Origin: Arthrobacter sp. AZCC_0090
GTDB taxonomy: Bacteria > Actinomycetota > Actinomycetes > Actinomycetales > Micrococcaceae
Assembly (NCBI RefSeq): GCF_014207375.1
Contig: NZ_JACHEE010000013.1
Coordinates: 105,644-169,643, forward strand
Length of the DNA stretch: 64,000 nucleotides
Reading direction: 5' to 3'
Shown: positions 54,166 to 62,159 of the stretch, piece after piece
Layout: each line of letters opens with the position of its first letter
Position numbering within the stretch: position 1 is the stretch's first letter
Program-made: the position numbers and the translations under genes
Notes under the pieces: model-generated
What the model was told of the DNA's origin: nothing
What the model saw: the letters and a program-made list of their open reading frames with translations, nothing else
Database searches by the model: none

Positions 54166-55523
54166 CCATCAACGAGCTCTCCGGGCAACCCCAGCCAACG
54201 CAAGACGCGACTCCCGTAGCCCCCGGCGCCACGAGGATCGGGCGGGTCCCCAAGATCACCAAAATGCAGAAGCGGGTCCTGGCGGGCGGCAGCGTCGGCC
54301 AGTTCATCGAGTTCTACGACTTCACCCTCTACGGCCTCACCGCCGTCATCTTTTCCCAACTGTTCTTCCCAGGCAGGAGCCCGCTCGCCGCAATGCTGGC
54401 CACTTTCGCCACCTTCGGCGTCGCCTTCGTAGTCCGCCCACTGGGTGGCCTCTTCTTCGGAGCCCTCGGCGATCGGATCGGCCGGCGCCGCGTCTTGACC
54501 ATCACGCTCATCGCGATCGGCGGTGCCACCGCCCTCATGGGTATCCTGCCCGGTTACGGCCAGATCGGTGCCTGGGCGCCCGTACTTTTGGTCCTCTGCC
54601 GACTTATCCAAGGTTTCTCGGCCGGGGGCGAATCCGTGGGCGCGCCGTCGTTCGTCTTTGAGCATGCGCCCGTCAACAAACGCGGATTCTGGCTAAACAT
54701 CACCATTGCCGCGACCGCACTTCCTTCGGTGGTGGCCGGTTCGATGATCCTGATCCTCAGCCAGTCCATGCCGAACGAGGCCTTCACGGCCTGGGGATGG
54801 CGTCTGCCGTTCATCTTGGCCCTCCCCCTAGCCCTCTTTGGTGTCTGGATCCGCAGCCGGACCGAAGAGAGCGCTGTGTTCAAGGACGCCAAAGCCAACC
54901 AGAGCAAGGAATTCAGCCCCGTCCGTGAGGCCTTCCGTGAGAACAAACTCCGCATGGTCCAAGTCATCTTCGTGATGGGCCTGACGGCCATGGGCTTCTA
55001 CTTCCTGTCTGCCTATTTCGTTTCCTACGTCCAGACCACCGGCCACTTGAGCCGCGAGCAGTCGCTCTTGATCAACGCTGGCGCCCTTGCCCTCTACGCC
55101 GTGCTCTTGCCTATCGGCGGACGGCTCAGTGACCGCTTTGGACGCAAGCCGATGCTCATCGCGGGTGCCGCCGCCTTGGCCATCGTCTCCGTTCCGAGCT
55201 TCATGCTGGTCACGAGTGGCGCTCTGCCGCTTGCCCTGCTTGGGCAGGCACTGTTTGTGGTGGCCCTCTGCATCTACGGCGGCGGCTGCTACACCTTCTT
55301 CGTCGAAATCTTCACCACTAAGACCCGATTCACTTCCGCGGCCGTGAGCTACAACGGGGCCTACGCCATCTTCGGCGGCACAGCCCCATTCATCGGCACC
55401 GCCCTGGTAGGGGCGAGCGGTGTAGCGCACGCGCCGGGCATCTACATGGCTGCCGCGGCCGCCGTCGTACTCCTGCTGGTGATCTTCACCAAGGTGCCCG
55501 AGACCCGCGGCCGCATGGGCTGA
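54162..55523 (+). CDS. MFS transporter, metabolite:H+ symporter (MHS) type
   Basis: A 453-residue carrier with 12 predicted helices. SVGQFIEFYDFTLYGL, the loop 2-3 motif GDRIGRRRVL, RLIQGFSAGGESVGAPSF and GGRLSDRFGRKPML are typical of the MHS family, whose members take up organic acids, proline/betaine or ureides by proton symport. ATG 54162 overlaps the stop of the upstream 49-codon ORF; ATG 54153 is possible. It heads a catabolic operon. Confidence 0.92.
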   Translation: MTINELSGQPQPTQDATPVAPGATRIGRVPKITKMQKRVLAGGSVGQFIEFYDFTLYGLTAVIFSQLFFPGRSPLAAMLATFATFGVAFVVRPLGGLFFGALGDRIGRRRVLTITLIAIGGATALMGILPGYGQIGAWAPVLLVLCRLIQGFSAGGESVGAPSFVFEHAPVNKRGFWLNITIAATALPSVVAGSMILILSQSMPNEAFTAWGWRLPFILALPLALFGVWIRSRTEESAVFKDAKANQSKEFSPVREAFRENKLRMVQVIFVMGLTAMGFYFLSAYFVSYVQTTGHLSREQSLLINAGALALYAVLLPIGGRLSDRFGRKPMLIAGAAALAIVSVPSFMLVTSGALPLALLGQALFVVALCIYGGGCYTFFVEIFTTKTRFTSAAVSYNGAYAIFGGTAPFIGTALVGASGVAHAPGIYMAAAAAVVLLLVIFTKVPETRGRMG

Positions 55524-55556
55524 CTCCCTCTTTCTTCTATCTATCAAGGACTTCAC

Positions 55557-56819
55557 ATGAGCGCAGCAGCTTTCCTCCAGGACTTCCACCACGTGGCCGG
55601 CATCGGTGCCACAGCGAACAGCGGCGTCGACCGCCAGGCCGCAACCCCCGAAGACGCGCAGACCCGAGCGTGGTTTCAGCAGTGCGTGCACGACGCCGGA
55701 TGGCAACTTCAGGTGGACGGCATCGGCAACATGTTCGGGCTGCTGGAGTGGACGCCAGGAGCCCCTTACATCCTGATTGGCTCGCACCTGGACAGCCAAC
55801 CCCTGGGCGGCCGCTTCGATGGGGCTTACGGCGTCGTCGCTGCGCTGCATGCGGCCCGCGCCATCGATTTGGAAGTGCGTGAATCCGGAGACGCGCCACG
55901 TTTCAACCTTGCCGTGGTGAATTGGTTCAATGAAGAAGGCGGCCGTTTTGCCCCCAGCGTGATGGGCAGCTCCGTTTTCGCAGGCCTGTTCGATCGCCAA
56001 CAGATGCTTTCCGTGACGGATCTCAAGGGCGTTTCGGTCCGTGAGGCCCTCGACGGCATCGGCTACCTGGGCACGGACGCTGGCCCGGAAACCGCTGGCT
56101 ATGCGGAAATCCACATAGAGCAGGGCCGCATCCTGGAACGCGAAGGGATCACCATCGGCCTGGTGGACAGCAGCTGGTACACGCAGAAGCTGGACATCGA
56201 GGTCCTCGGCGAGCAATCGCACACCGGCGCCACAGCAATGGCGGATCGGCACGACGCCCTGGTGGCAGCCTCCAAGATCATCCTGATGGTGCACGACGTC
56301 ACCAAGGATTTTGCCGAGGAGGAACTTGTTTCCTCAGTGGGTCAGCTGACCCTTGAGCCCAACTCGCCCATCGTCGTCGCGCGCCGCGTGCATTTGGTGG
56401 CGGACCTGCGTTCCGGTGATCCGGAGATCGTTCGCTCCGCCCGCTCCAAGCTGCTCGCGGACATTGATGTCCTGGCTCGCGAGCACGACATCAAGGTCAA
56501 GGTGAAGGACTTCGACATCCGTCCCATCCGGAGATTCCCGGAGAACGGCCTGGAACTTTCCGCGAAAGTAGCGGCAAATCTAGGCCTCTCCTCGCGCCGC
56601 ATCCAGACCATGGCCGGGCACGACTCCATCGCGTTGAACACCATGGTCCCCTCGGTCATGATGTTCATCCCGAGCGTGGACGGGGTTTCGCACTGCGAAC
56701 GCGAATTCACCACTGACGAGGACATGGTGGCAGGGATGGACATGCTCACCGGAGTGGCGCGCGAAATGGTGGGTGGTGCCCTTCCCGGTGCAAACACGGA
56801 GCGGGGTACCGCCGCATGA
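55557..56819 (+). CDS. M20-family Zn-dependent amidohydrolase (carbamoylase/allantoate type)
   Basis: A 420-residue enzyme of the N-carbamoyl amino acid hydrolase / allantoate amidohydrolase / beta-ureidopropionase group. Metal ligands appear as SHLDS, GGRFDGAYG, NEEGGRF, EIHIEQG and AGHDS. The dimerisation insert (VDSSWYTQKLDIEVLGEQSHTGATAM) is present. It removes a carbamoyl or ureido group from an amino acid; the exact substrate is not readable. The stop overlaps the amidase start (ATGA). Confidence 0.9.
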   Translation: MSAAAFLQDFHHVAGIGATANSGVDRQAATPEDAQTRAWFQQCVHDAGWQLQVDGIGNMFGLLEWTPGAPYILIGSHLDSQPLGGRFDGAYGVVAALHAARAIDLEVRESGDAPRFNLAVVNWFNEEGGRFAPSVMGSSVFAGLFDRQQMLSVTDLKGVSVREALDGIGYLGTDAGPETAGYAEIHIEQGRILEREGITIGLVDSSWYTQKLDIEVLGEQSHTGATAMADRHDALVAASKIILMVHDVTKDFAEEELVSSVGQLTLEPNSPIVVARRVHLVADLRSGDPEIVRSARSKLLADIDVLAREHDIKVKVKDFDIRPIRRFPENGLELSAKVAANLGLSSRRIQTMAGHDSIALNTMVPSVMMFIPSVDGVSHCEREFTTDEDMVAGMDMLTGVAREMVGGALPGANTERGTAA

Positions 56820-58240
56820 CTGAGCTGCACTACCTCGACGCTACGTCCGCATTGACGTTGTTCCGCAGCCGTGAGCTATCCCCGGTGGAGCTCCTGGAAT
56901 CATTGATAAGCCGGACCGCGGCCGTCAACGGCAGCATCAATGCCCTGACGGAGACGCTCTTCGAGGAAGCCCTGCTGGAGGCCAAGCGGGCCGCCACAGC
57001 CTATGCCCGCGGACGTGACCTGACGCCGTTGCTGGGGTTGCCGGTGGCGGCCAAAGAGAAACACGGGCTCAAAGGACGCACCCTCTCGCAGGGGCTCATC
57101 GCGAGAAAATCCGATATCGCCCACCAAGATCATCCGGTCATTGAGCGTATCCGCCAGGCCGGAGGCATCATCCACGCCCGTACCACCACTCCCGAATACA
57201 GTTGCGCGACCGTTACCCATAGCCCGCTCTGGGGGGTGACCCGAAACCCGTGGAACCAGCGGTACTCGCCGGGCGGGTCTTCCGGCGGAGCAGGGGCCGC
57301 CCTGGCCGCCGGGCTGACACCCTTGGCCACGGCCTCAGACATCGCCGGCTCAACCCGGTTGCCGGCGTCGTTCACCGGAACAGTCGGCTTCAAAGCTCCT
57401 TACGGCCGGATTCCCGGGTTCGCGCCACTGTCTGCAGACCACTACCGCGGGGACGGTCCCATGGCGCGGACCGTGGCCGATACTGCACTCCTGGCCAACG
57501 TTATGGCCGGACGGCACCCCGGAGACCACGTTTCCTTGCCGGAGGCGTCGGCGTTGCCAGTGGGATCAGCTTCCGTGGCTGGAATGAGGATCGCCTTGTG
57601 CATCCAGCTCGGGAACTACCCCGTGGCGCCCGACGTCGAGGCCAACACGCGGCGGGTCGCTTCCGCTTTGCAGGGGGCCGGTGCCGTCGTTGAGGAGATC
57701 GAACTGCCCTGGTCGGTTGAGGAGATCAACCGCACCATGTTCACCCACTTTGGCTACCTTTTGGGTCCAGCGATGGAGGACGAGACTGCGGGCACGGAGG
57801 AACAACTGGCCGCGTACACGCGCCGTTTCATGGCCGATGCGCGCCGGGCTGCGGAACGGAACCGTTTTGTGGACGGAATCCGTGCCGAGACCTTGATCCA
57901 AGCCCAGTTGGCGGACGCCATGGACGGTTTCGACGCGCTGCTTTGCCCGGCGTCAGCGGTTCCGGCCTTGGAAGCGGATGGAAACTACCTCGACGGGATC
58001 GACGCCGGCGCGATGCACCTCGAGCATTACTGGCAGGGCCACATGACAGTCCCCTTCAACATCGCCAACCGCTGCCCGGTACTCGCGGTGCCGAGCGGCA
58101 TGGCGGACTGCGGCATCCCGAGCGGCGTGCAGATTGTTGGCCACCCCTTCGACGATGCCACGGTTTTCAGGGTGGGTGCAGCGGTGGAGGCCTTGCTTCC
58201 CTGGGCCGGACGCCGGCCAGCTGTGCCTTCGCTTGGATGA
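56816..58240 (+). CDS. Amidase signature family enzyme
   Basis: A 474-residue amidase. The Ser-cisSer-Lys triad is Lys80 (PVAAKEKHG), Ser155/156 in GGSSGGAG and nucleophile Ser179 in SDIAGSTRLPASF. AS-family enzymes hydrolyse amides such as aryl amides, ureides or carbamoyl compounds. Coupled with the M20 hydrolase and an MFS carrier, it probably acts on the same imported compound. ATG 56816. Confidence 0.93.
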   Translation: MTELHYLDATSALTLFRSRELSPVELLESLISRTAAVNGSINALTETLFEEALLEAKRAATAYARGRDLTPLLGLPVAAKEKHGLKGRTLSQGLIARKSDIAHQDHPVIERIRQAGGIIHARTTTPEYSCATVTHSPLWGVTRNPWNQRYSPGGSSGGAGAALAAGLTPLATASDIAGSTRLPASFTGTVGFKAPYGRIPGFAPLSADHYRGDGPMARTVADTALLANVMAGRHPGDHVSLPEASALPVGSASVAGMRIALCIQLGNYPVAPDVEANTRRVASALQGAGAVVEEIELPWSVEEINRTMFTHFGYLLGPAMEDETAGTEEQLAAYTRRFMADARRAAERNRFVDGIRAETLIQAQLADAMDGFDALLCPASAVPALEADGNYLDGIDAGAMHLEHYWQGHMTVPFNIANRCPVLAVPSGMADCGIPSGVQIVGHPFDDATVFRVGAAVEALLPWAGRRPAVPSLG

Positions 58241-58242
58241 GA

Positions 58243-58289
58243 GGTGAGATCTCGGCTCTTTGAGTTCGCGAAAGGGCCGAGATCTCACC
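58243..58289. terminator. Long hairpin after amidase gene
   Basis: A perfect 14-bp stem (58243-58256 with 58276-58289, arms GGTGAGATCTCGGC), extendable through TCTTT/AAAGG. There is no T-run after it, so it is a probable but not textbook terminator of the MFS-amidase operon. Confidence 0.6.
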
Positions 58290-58341
58290 CCTCCATGACG
58301 CTGGTGACCCCCTAGACACGCCTTGCCTACAGGTGCACACT

Positions 58342-58387
58342 TAATTCAACGCTTGTTGAATTAGTCGCAACGGTTACGCAACGGTTA
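58342..58387. promoter_or_regulatory. Inverted repeat and direct repeats, candidate TetR operator
   Basis: TAATTCAAC-GCTT-GTTGAATTA (58342-58363) is a perfect 9-bp inverted repeat. It is followed by two tandem copies of CGCAACGGTTA (58366-58376 and 58377-58387), right before the FAD monooxygenase gene. Confidence 0.7.
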
Positions 58388-58409
58388 ATTGCATCCTGCG
58401 GGGGTGGCC

Positions 58410-59690
58410 ATGGACCAGCTCGAAAGCACCACGTGCGTCATTGCCGGCGGCGGCCCCGCTGGTGTGATGCTGGGACTCCTGCTGGCCCGGGCCGGAGTGG
58501 ACGTCACCGTCCTCGAAAAGCATGCCGACTTCCTGCGCGATTTCCGCGGCGACACTGTCCACCCCTCTACCATCCGTCTCTTGGATGAGCTTGGGCTCGG
58601 CGAGGGATTCCGTGCGCTGCCGCAAAGCAAACTCGGCAATTTCAAGCTCCCCACGGTCGGCGAGGAAGTGACCCTGGTCGACTTCGATCGCCTCAAGCCG
58701 CCCTACGATTACGTAGCCATGGTTCCGCAGTGGGACCTCCTGAATTTCCTGGTGGACGCCGCACAGCAAGAGCCGCAGTTCACGCTCCGGATGAACACCG
58801 AGGCCACGGATCTGCTGTACGACGACGGCGGGAAGGTCGCCGGCGTGGCATACCGCACCCGGGACGCGGCGTCCGGAGAGGAAACCGGGACGGGGGAGCT
58901 TCGCGCGACGTTGACGGTGGCATGCGACGGCCGCAGCTCCGTGCTCCGGCAGAAGGCAGGCCTGGTCCCCCACGAGTTCCCCGTGCCGTTCGACACCTGG
59001 TGGTTCAGGCTCTCCCGGCGCGCGGACGAACAGGAGCAGTTGGCCTCTATCACGCCCCGCTTCTCCGGCACGGATGTGCTCCTCAGCCTGACCCGCAAGG
59101 ATTTCTACCAGATCGCCTACATTGCCGAGAAGGGCAAGGACGCCCAAATGCGCGCCGAAGGAGTGGAGAGCTTCCGCGCACGTGTAGCCCGCCTCCGCCC
59201 GGATCTGGCGGACCGCGTGGACGAAATCAGGTCCATGGACGATCTCCACATGCTGGACGTGAAGCTGAACCGGATCAAGCAGTGGCACAAACCCGGCCTC
59301 CTTCTCATCGGGGATGCCGCTCACGCGATGTCTCCCGCTGGCGGTGTGGGCATCAACTTGGCCATTCAGGACGCCGTCGCCGCGGCCCAGCGCATCGCCC
59401 GTCCATTGCTTCAGGGCATCCTGGACGAGGCCGATCTCGCTGCGGTGCAGAAGCGTCGATGGTTCCCCACCGTGGTGATCCAGAAGGTGCAGCTCCTTAT
59501 CCAGAAAGCGGTCTTCGGCCCCGCAGTGAGAGGTCAGTTGGCGGGCCCGCCGAGTCCGTTGGTCTTTATTGCCCAGCACATGCCGTGGCTAGGAAAACTT
59601 CCAGCGTTCATGATCGCCTTCGGTCCCCGGCCGGAGCACGCCCCGGACTTCGCGCGCCGAAAGGCTCCCAAGACGCGGAATCCAGCGTGA
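58410..59690 (+). CDS. FAD-dependent monooxygenase (PHBH-like)
   Basis: A 426-residue class A flavoprotein monooxygenase. The FAD motif is CVIAGGGPAGVMLGLLLARAG near the N-terminus, and the second FAD motif is LIGDAAHAMSPAGGVGINLAIQDA. A DG motif is in ACDGRSSVLRQKAGL. Family members hydroxylate aromatic substrates using NAD(P)H and oxygen. ATG 58410 is favoured since similarity starts there; a TTG or ATG up to 58389 is possible. It is co-transcribed with a TetR regulator, overlapping by 4 nt. Confidence 0.9.
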   Translation: MDQLESTTCVIAGGGPAGVMLGLLLARAGVDVTVLEKHADFLRDFRGDTVHPSTIRLLDELGLGEGFRALPQSKLGNFKLPTVGEEVTLVDFDRLKPPYDYVAMVPQWDLLNFLVDAAQQEPQFTLRMNTEATDLLYDDGGKVAGVAYRTRDAASGEETGTGELRATLTVACDGRSSVLRQKAGLVPHEFPVPFDTWWFRLSRRADEQEQLASITPRFSGTDVLLSLTRKDFYQIAYIAEKGKDAQMRAEGVESFRARVARLRPDLADRVDEIRSMDDLHMLDVKLNRIKQWHKPGLLLIGDAAHAMSPAGGVGINLAIQDAVAAAQRIARPLLQGILDEADLAAVQKRRWFPTVVIQKVQLLIQKAVFGPAVRGQLAGPPSPLVFIAQHMPWLGKLPAFMIAFGPRPEHAPDFARRKAPKTRNPA

Positions 59691-60301
59691 ACAGGGGTCG
59701 CCGCCCGGGACAAGTGAGCAGTCGCGACGCCGTTCTCCGTGCGGCTCGCGAACAGTTCAGCCGAAAAGGCTATGACGCCGCAACGGTCCGGGCCATTGCA
59801 GCCGAAGCTGGCGTGGACCCGTCCATGATCAACCACCATTTCGGCACCAAAGAACAGTTGTTCATGGCTGCTCTCGAATTGCCGGTGGACCCGAAGGAGC
59901 ACGTGACGGCTATCCTTAACGGCTCGCGGGCGGACGTCGGCGAGAGGCTGGTGACGCGCTTCCTGACCGTTTGGGACTCGCCCGCGGGAGCAGCCGGCGT
60001 CGCGGTTCTCAGGACGGCCATGCAACACGAATGGAGTGCCGCGCTGGTCCGCGAGTTCATCCTCAACCGGGCTATCAACCCGCTTCTTGCTGGCCTTGGC
60101 GTGCCCGCGGAAGAGGCCTCGTGGCGCGGAAGCCTGGTGGCATCGCAGCTCTCCGGGCTGATCCTGACCCGCTACCTGATCAAACTGGAGCCGATCGCCT
60201 CGGCGCCGCACGCCGTCGTCGTCCAAGCGCTGGGGCCAACAATCCAGCGCTACCTCACCGGAACGAAATACGGCGAACGCGATGCCTGGGGCCCCCGGTG
60301 A
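59687..60301 (+). CDS. TetR-family regulator
   Basis: A 204-residue TetR protein. The helix-turn-helix is AVLRAAREQFSRKGYDAATVRAIAAEAGVDPSMINHHFGTKEQLF, followed by a TetR_C-like ligand domain. GTG 59687 overlaps the monooxygenase stop (GTGA). It probably represses its own operon through the inverted repeat at 58342-58363. The gene ends 4 bp before the convergent MarR gene. Confidence 0.93.
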   Translation: MNRGRRPGQVSSRDAVLRAAREQFSRKGYDAATVRAIAAEAGVDPSMINHHFGTKEQLFMAALELPVDPKEHVTAILNGSRADVGERLVTRFLTVWDSPAGAAGVAVLRTAMQHEWSAALVREFILNRAINPLLAGLGVPAEEASWRGSLVASQLSGLILTRYLIKLEPIASAPHAVVVQALGPTIQRYLTGTKYGERDAWGPR

Positions 60302-60305
60302 CGCA

Positions 60306-60797
60306 TCAACCCGCGGTCAGGTCCTCCGAGGCATCGCTGCCCGCGGCCTGGACGCGACGGAGGAAGTCGGCGATGACCTCCAGCTGGGCCTGGTCATAGC
60401 CCTCGCAGATGGCATCCATCCGACTGTTCATGCCGGAGTACAGCCGAAACATCTCGGCATTCCGTTCCGGCAGGATCCGGACCAGGACGGCACGGCGGTC
60501 GGACGGATCGCGGTCCCGTGCGATCCAGCGGCCGCGTTCCAAGCGGTCGAGGATGCCGGTCACTGTCGCGGGATGGAGGCCGGCGCGCTTGGCCAGCATG
60601 CTCGGGCTCAGCGGGCCTTGACTGGAGATCAGGTCAAGGCAGTCAAGGTCAACGTCCTTCAGCTCGGCATGTGTGCCAACCACATGATTGAGCACTGACA
60701 GCTGCACCCTGGCGCCACGGAGCTCGGCTTTGAGCTGGGTGACCGTGCGCCGTCGCAAACGGGTGGCTTCAGCCTCTTGATTTGGTATGAGATTCAT
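60306..60797 (-). CDS. MarR-family regulator
   Basis: A 163-residue MarR-type winged helix. DNA-binding part: DLDCLDLISSQGPLSPSMLAKRAGLHPATVTGILDRLERGRWIARDRDPSDRRAVLV. It is divergent from an NmrA-like reductase; the 62-bp AT-rich gap (TATAATATCGATTCTGTATC) likely holds both promoters and the MarR operator. Start ATG 60797. Confidence 0.93.
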   Translation of the reverse strand: MNLIPNQEAEATRLRRRTVTQLKAELRGARVQLSVLNHVVGTHAELKDVDLDCLDLISSQGPLSPSMLAKRAGLHPATVTGILDRLERGRWIARDRDPSDRRAVLVRILPERNAEMFRLYSGMNSRMDAICEGYDQAQLEVIADFLRRVQAAGSDASEDLTAG

Positions 60798-60859
60798 ATA
60801 ATATCGATTCTGTATCTTATGGTTTTCTTAGTGTAAGACTACTGGAAGGCGCTACCGAC

Positions 60860-61591
60860 ATGAAGATCGCGATATTCGGGGCGAATGGTCCCACCGGCAG
60901 AATCCTGACCAGGCAGGTTCTTGACGCAGGCCATGCCGTGGCGGCCGTTACTCGCAACCCCGGCGAATTCCCGCTTGATGCACCCGGCCTGACCGTGGTG
61001 GGCGCCGATGTGTACAACTCCGAAGAGGTTGAGAGGGTGGTTGCAGGGCAGGATGCTGTCCTCTCTACCCTGGGTGTGCCTTACGGCCGGCAGCCGATCA
61101 GGGTCTACTCGGAAGGAACCGGCAACATCATGCGGGCGATGACCCGGCACGGCGTGCGCCGCCTGGTGTGCGTCAGTTCCAGCGCAACGGACCCGGCGGC
61201 TGGACCGCATGGAGGCATCTTCTTCAGCAAAGTGCTCCAACCCCTCATCACTAATCTGCTGGGGCGGACGCTGTACGAGGATATGCGGCGCATGGAAGCC
61301 GCCGTCGCGGAGAGCGGACTGGAGTGGACCATCATGCGCCCCTCGGGACTCTTCGAGACCGAATCGGTGACGGACTATCGGATGGCTGTGGACTACCTCA
61401 ATGGAACTTTTACGTCCCGCACGGACCTGGCGGACTCGATGCTCCGCCAGCTCTCCTCCAGTGAGTATGTGCGCAAGGTCGCGGCGGTCGCCACGTTCGA
61501 TCAGAAGCCCAGCTTGATCCGGATGATCGCCCGGGAAGCAAGCAGCAAGAAGTCCGCGCCGGATCGGACTTTCGAAGGGGACCCGTCGTGA
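60860..61591 (+). CDS. NAD(P)H-binding NmrA-like reductase
   Basis: A 243-residue atypical SDR beginning MKIAIFGANGPTGRILTRQ, with a GxxGxxG NAD(P) motif. VVGADVYNSEEVERVVAGQDAVLSTLG and EWTIMRPSGLFE match NAD(P)H-binding proteins of the NmrA group. There is no classical YxxxK. It is divergent from MarR, its likely regulator, and coupled to the DUF1772 gene by a 4-nt overlap. A related reductase lies at 40750-41355. Confidence 0.88.
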   Translation: MKIAIFGANGPTGRILTRQVLDAGHAVAAVTRNPGEFPLDAPGLTVVGADVYNSEEVERVVAGQDAVLSTLGVPYGRQPIRVYSEGTGNIMRAMTRHGVRRLVCVSSSATDPAAGPHGGIFFSKVLQPLITNLLGRTLYEDMRRMEAAVAESGLEWTIMRPSGLFETESVTDYRMAVDYLNGTFTSRTDLADSMLRQLSSSEYVRKVAAVATFDQKPSLIRMIAREASSKKSAPDRTFEGDPS

Positions 61592-62076
61592 TGGGCGCCC
61601 TGCTCCAAACCATCAGCCGCTTCGCGAGCCTGCTCTTTGCAGGCCTTTTCGCCGGTTTCCTGGTAGGCGTGCTTGTCCTTGAGGTATCCCTGCGACGCTT
61701 TGATGGCTCCGTCTATACGCAGTTGCAGCAGGTGGCCCTCATCGGGTTGCCAATTCTAGCGTCGGTGTTGTTGTTGCCGGCCCTGGCCGCGACGGGTTTT
61801 CAAGTCATCGTGGGAGTGCGGTCGCGGGAACGCACGTTCTGGCTCACTGCTGTGGCCCTTGCCCTGTTGCTCGTGGCATTGGTGACGACGCTCGTGGTCA
61901 ACGTTCCCATCAACCTCGCAGAAGGCGGCTGGAGCGTGCAGGCCCCGCCCGCGGACTGGGTGGGCTTGCGCGACCGCTGGCAGGTGGGCCACGCCATCCG
62001 AACCGGCGCGGCCTTGCTCGCCTTTGGAGCACTGGGCATCGCGGCGTATCGGCGGCCGATCGCGGGTTCCCGGTGA
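61588..62076 (+). CDS. DUF1772-like membrane protein
   Basis: A 162-residue protein with four hydrophobic segments (FASLLFAGLFAGFLVGVLVLE, LIGLPILASVLLLPALAA, TFWLTAVALALLLVALVTT and the C-terminal AALLAFGALGIAAY). It has the NVPINLAEGGW and DRWQVGHAIRTGAAL pattern of DUF1772 (anthrone-oxygenase-like fold). The start overlaps the reductase stop (GTGA). Function is unknown, but small members of this fold accompany oxidoreductases. Confidence 0.83.
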   Translation: MMGALLQTISRFASLLFAGLFAGFLVGVLVLEVSLRRFDGSVYTQLQQVALIGLPILASVLLLPALAATGFQVIVGVRSRERTFWLTAVALALLLVALVTTLVVNVPINLAEGGWSVQAPPADWVGLRDRWQVGHAIRTGAALLAFGALGIAAYRRPIAGSR

Positions 62077-62159
62077 TTCCTGACCGGCTGGCGGGCTAAG
62101 GCTCGCCCTAGGTAGGGGTCGCTGAAGGAGTGTCCCGCGGTCCGTGGGAAGATTGGGCA

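Noticed and set aside
54828..56294. 488-codon minus-strand open frame
   Set aside because: Antisense to the MFS and M20 genes, whose motifs are clear.
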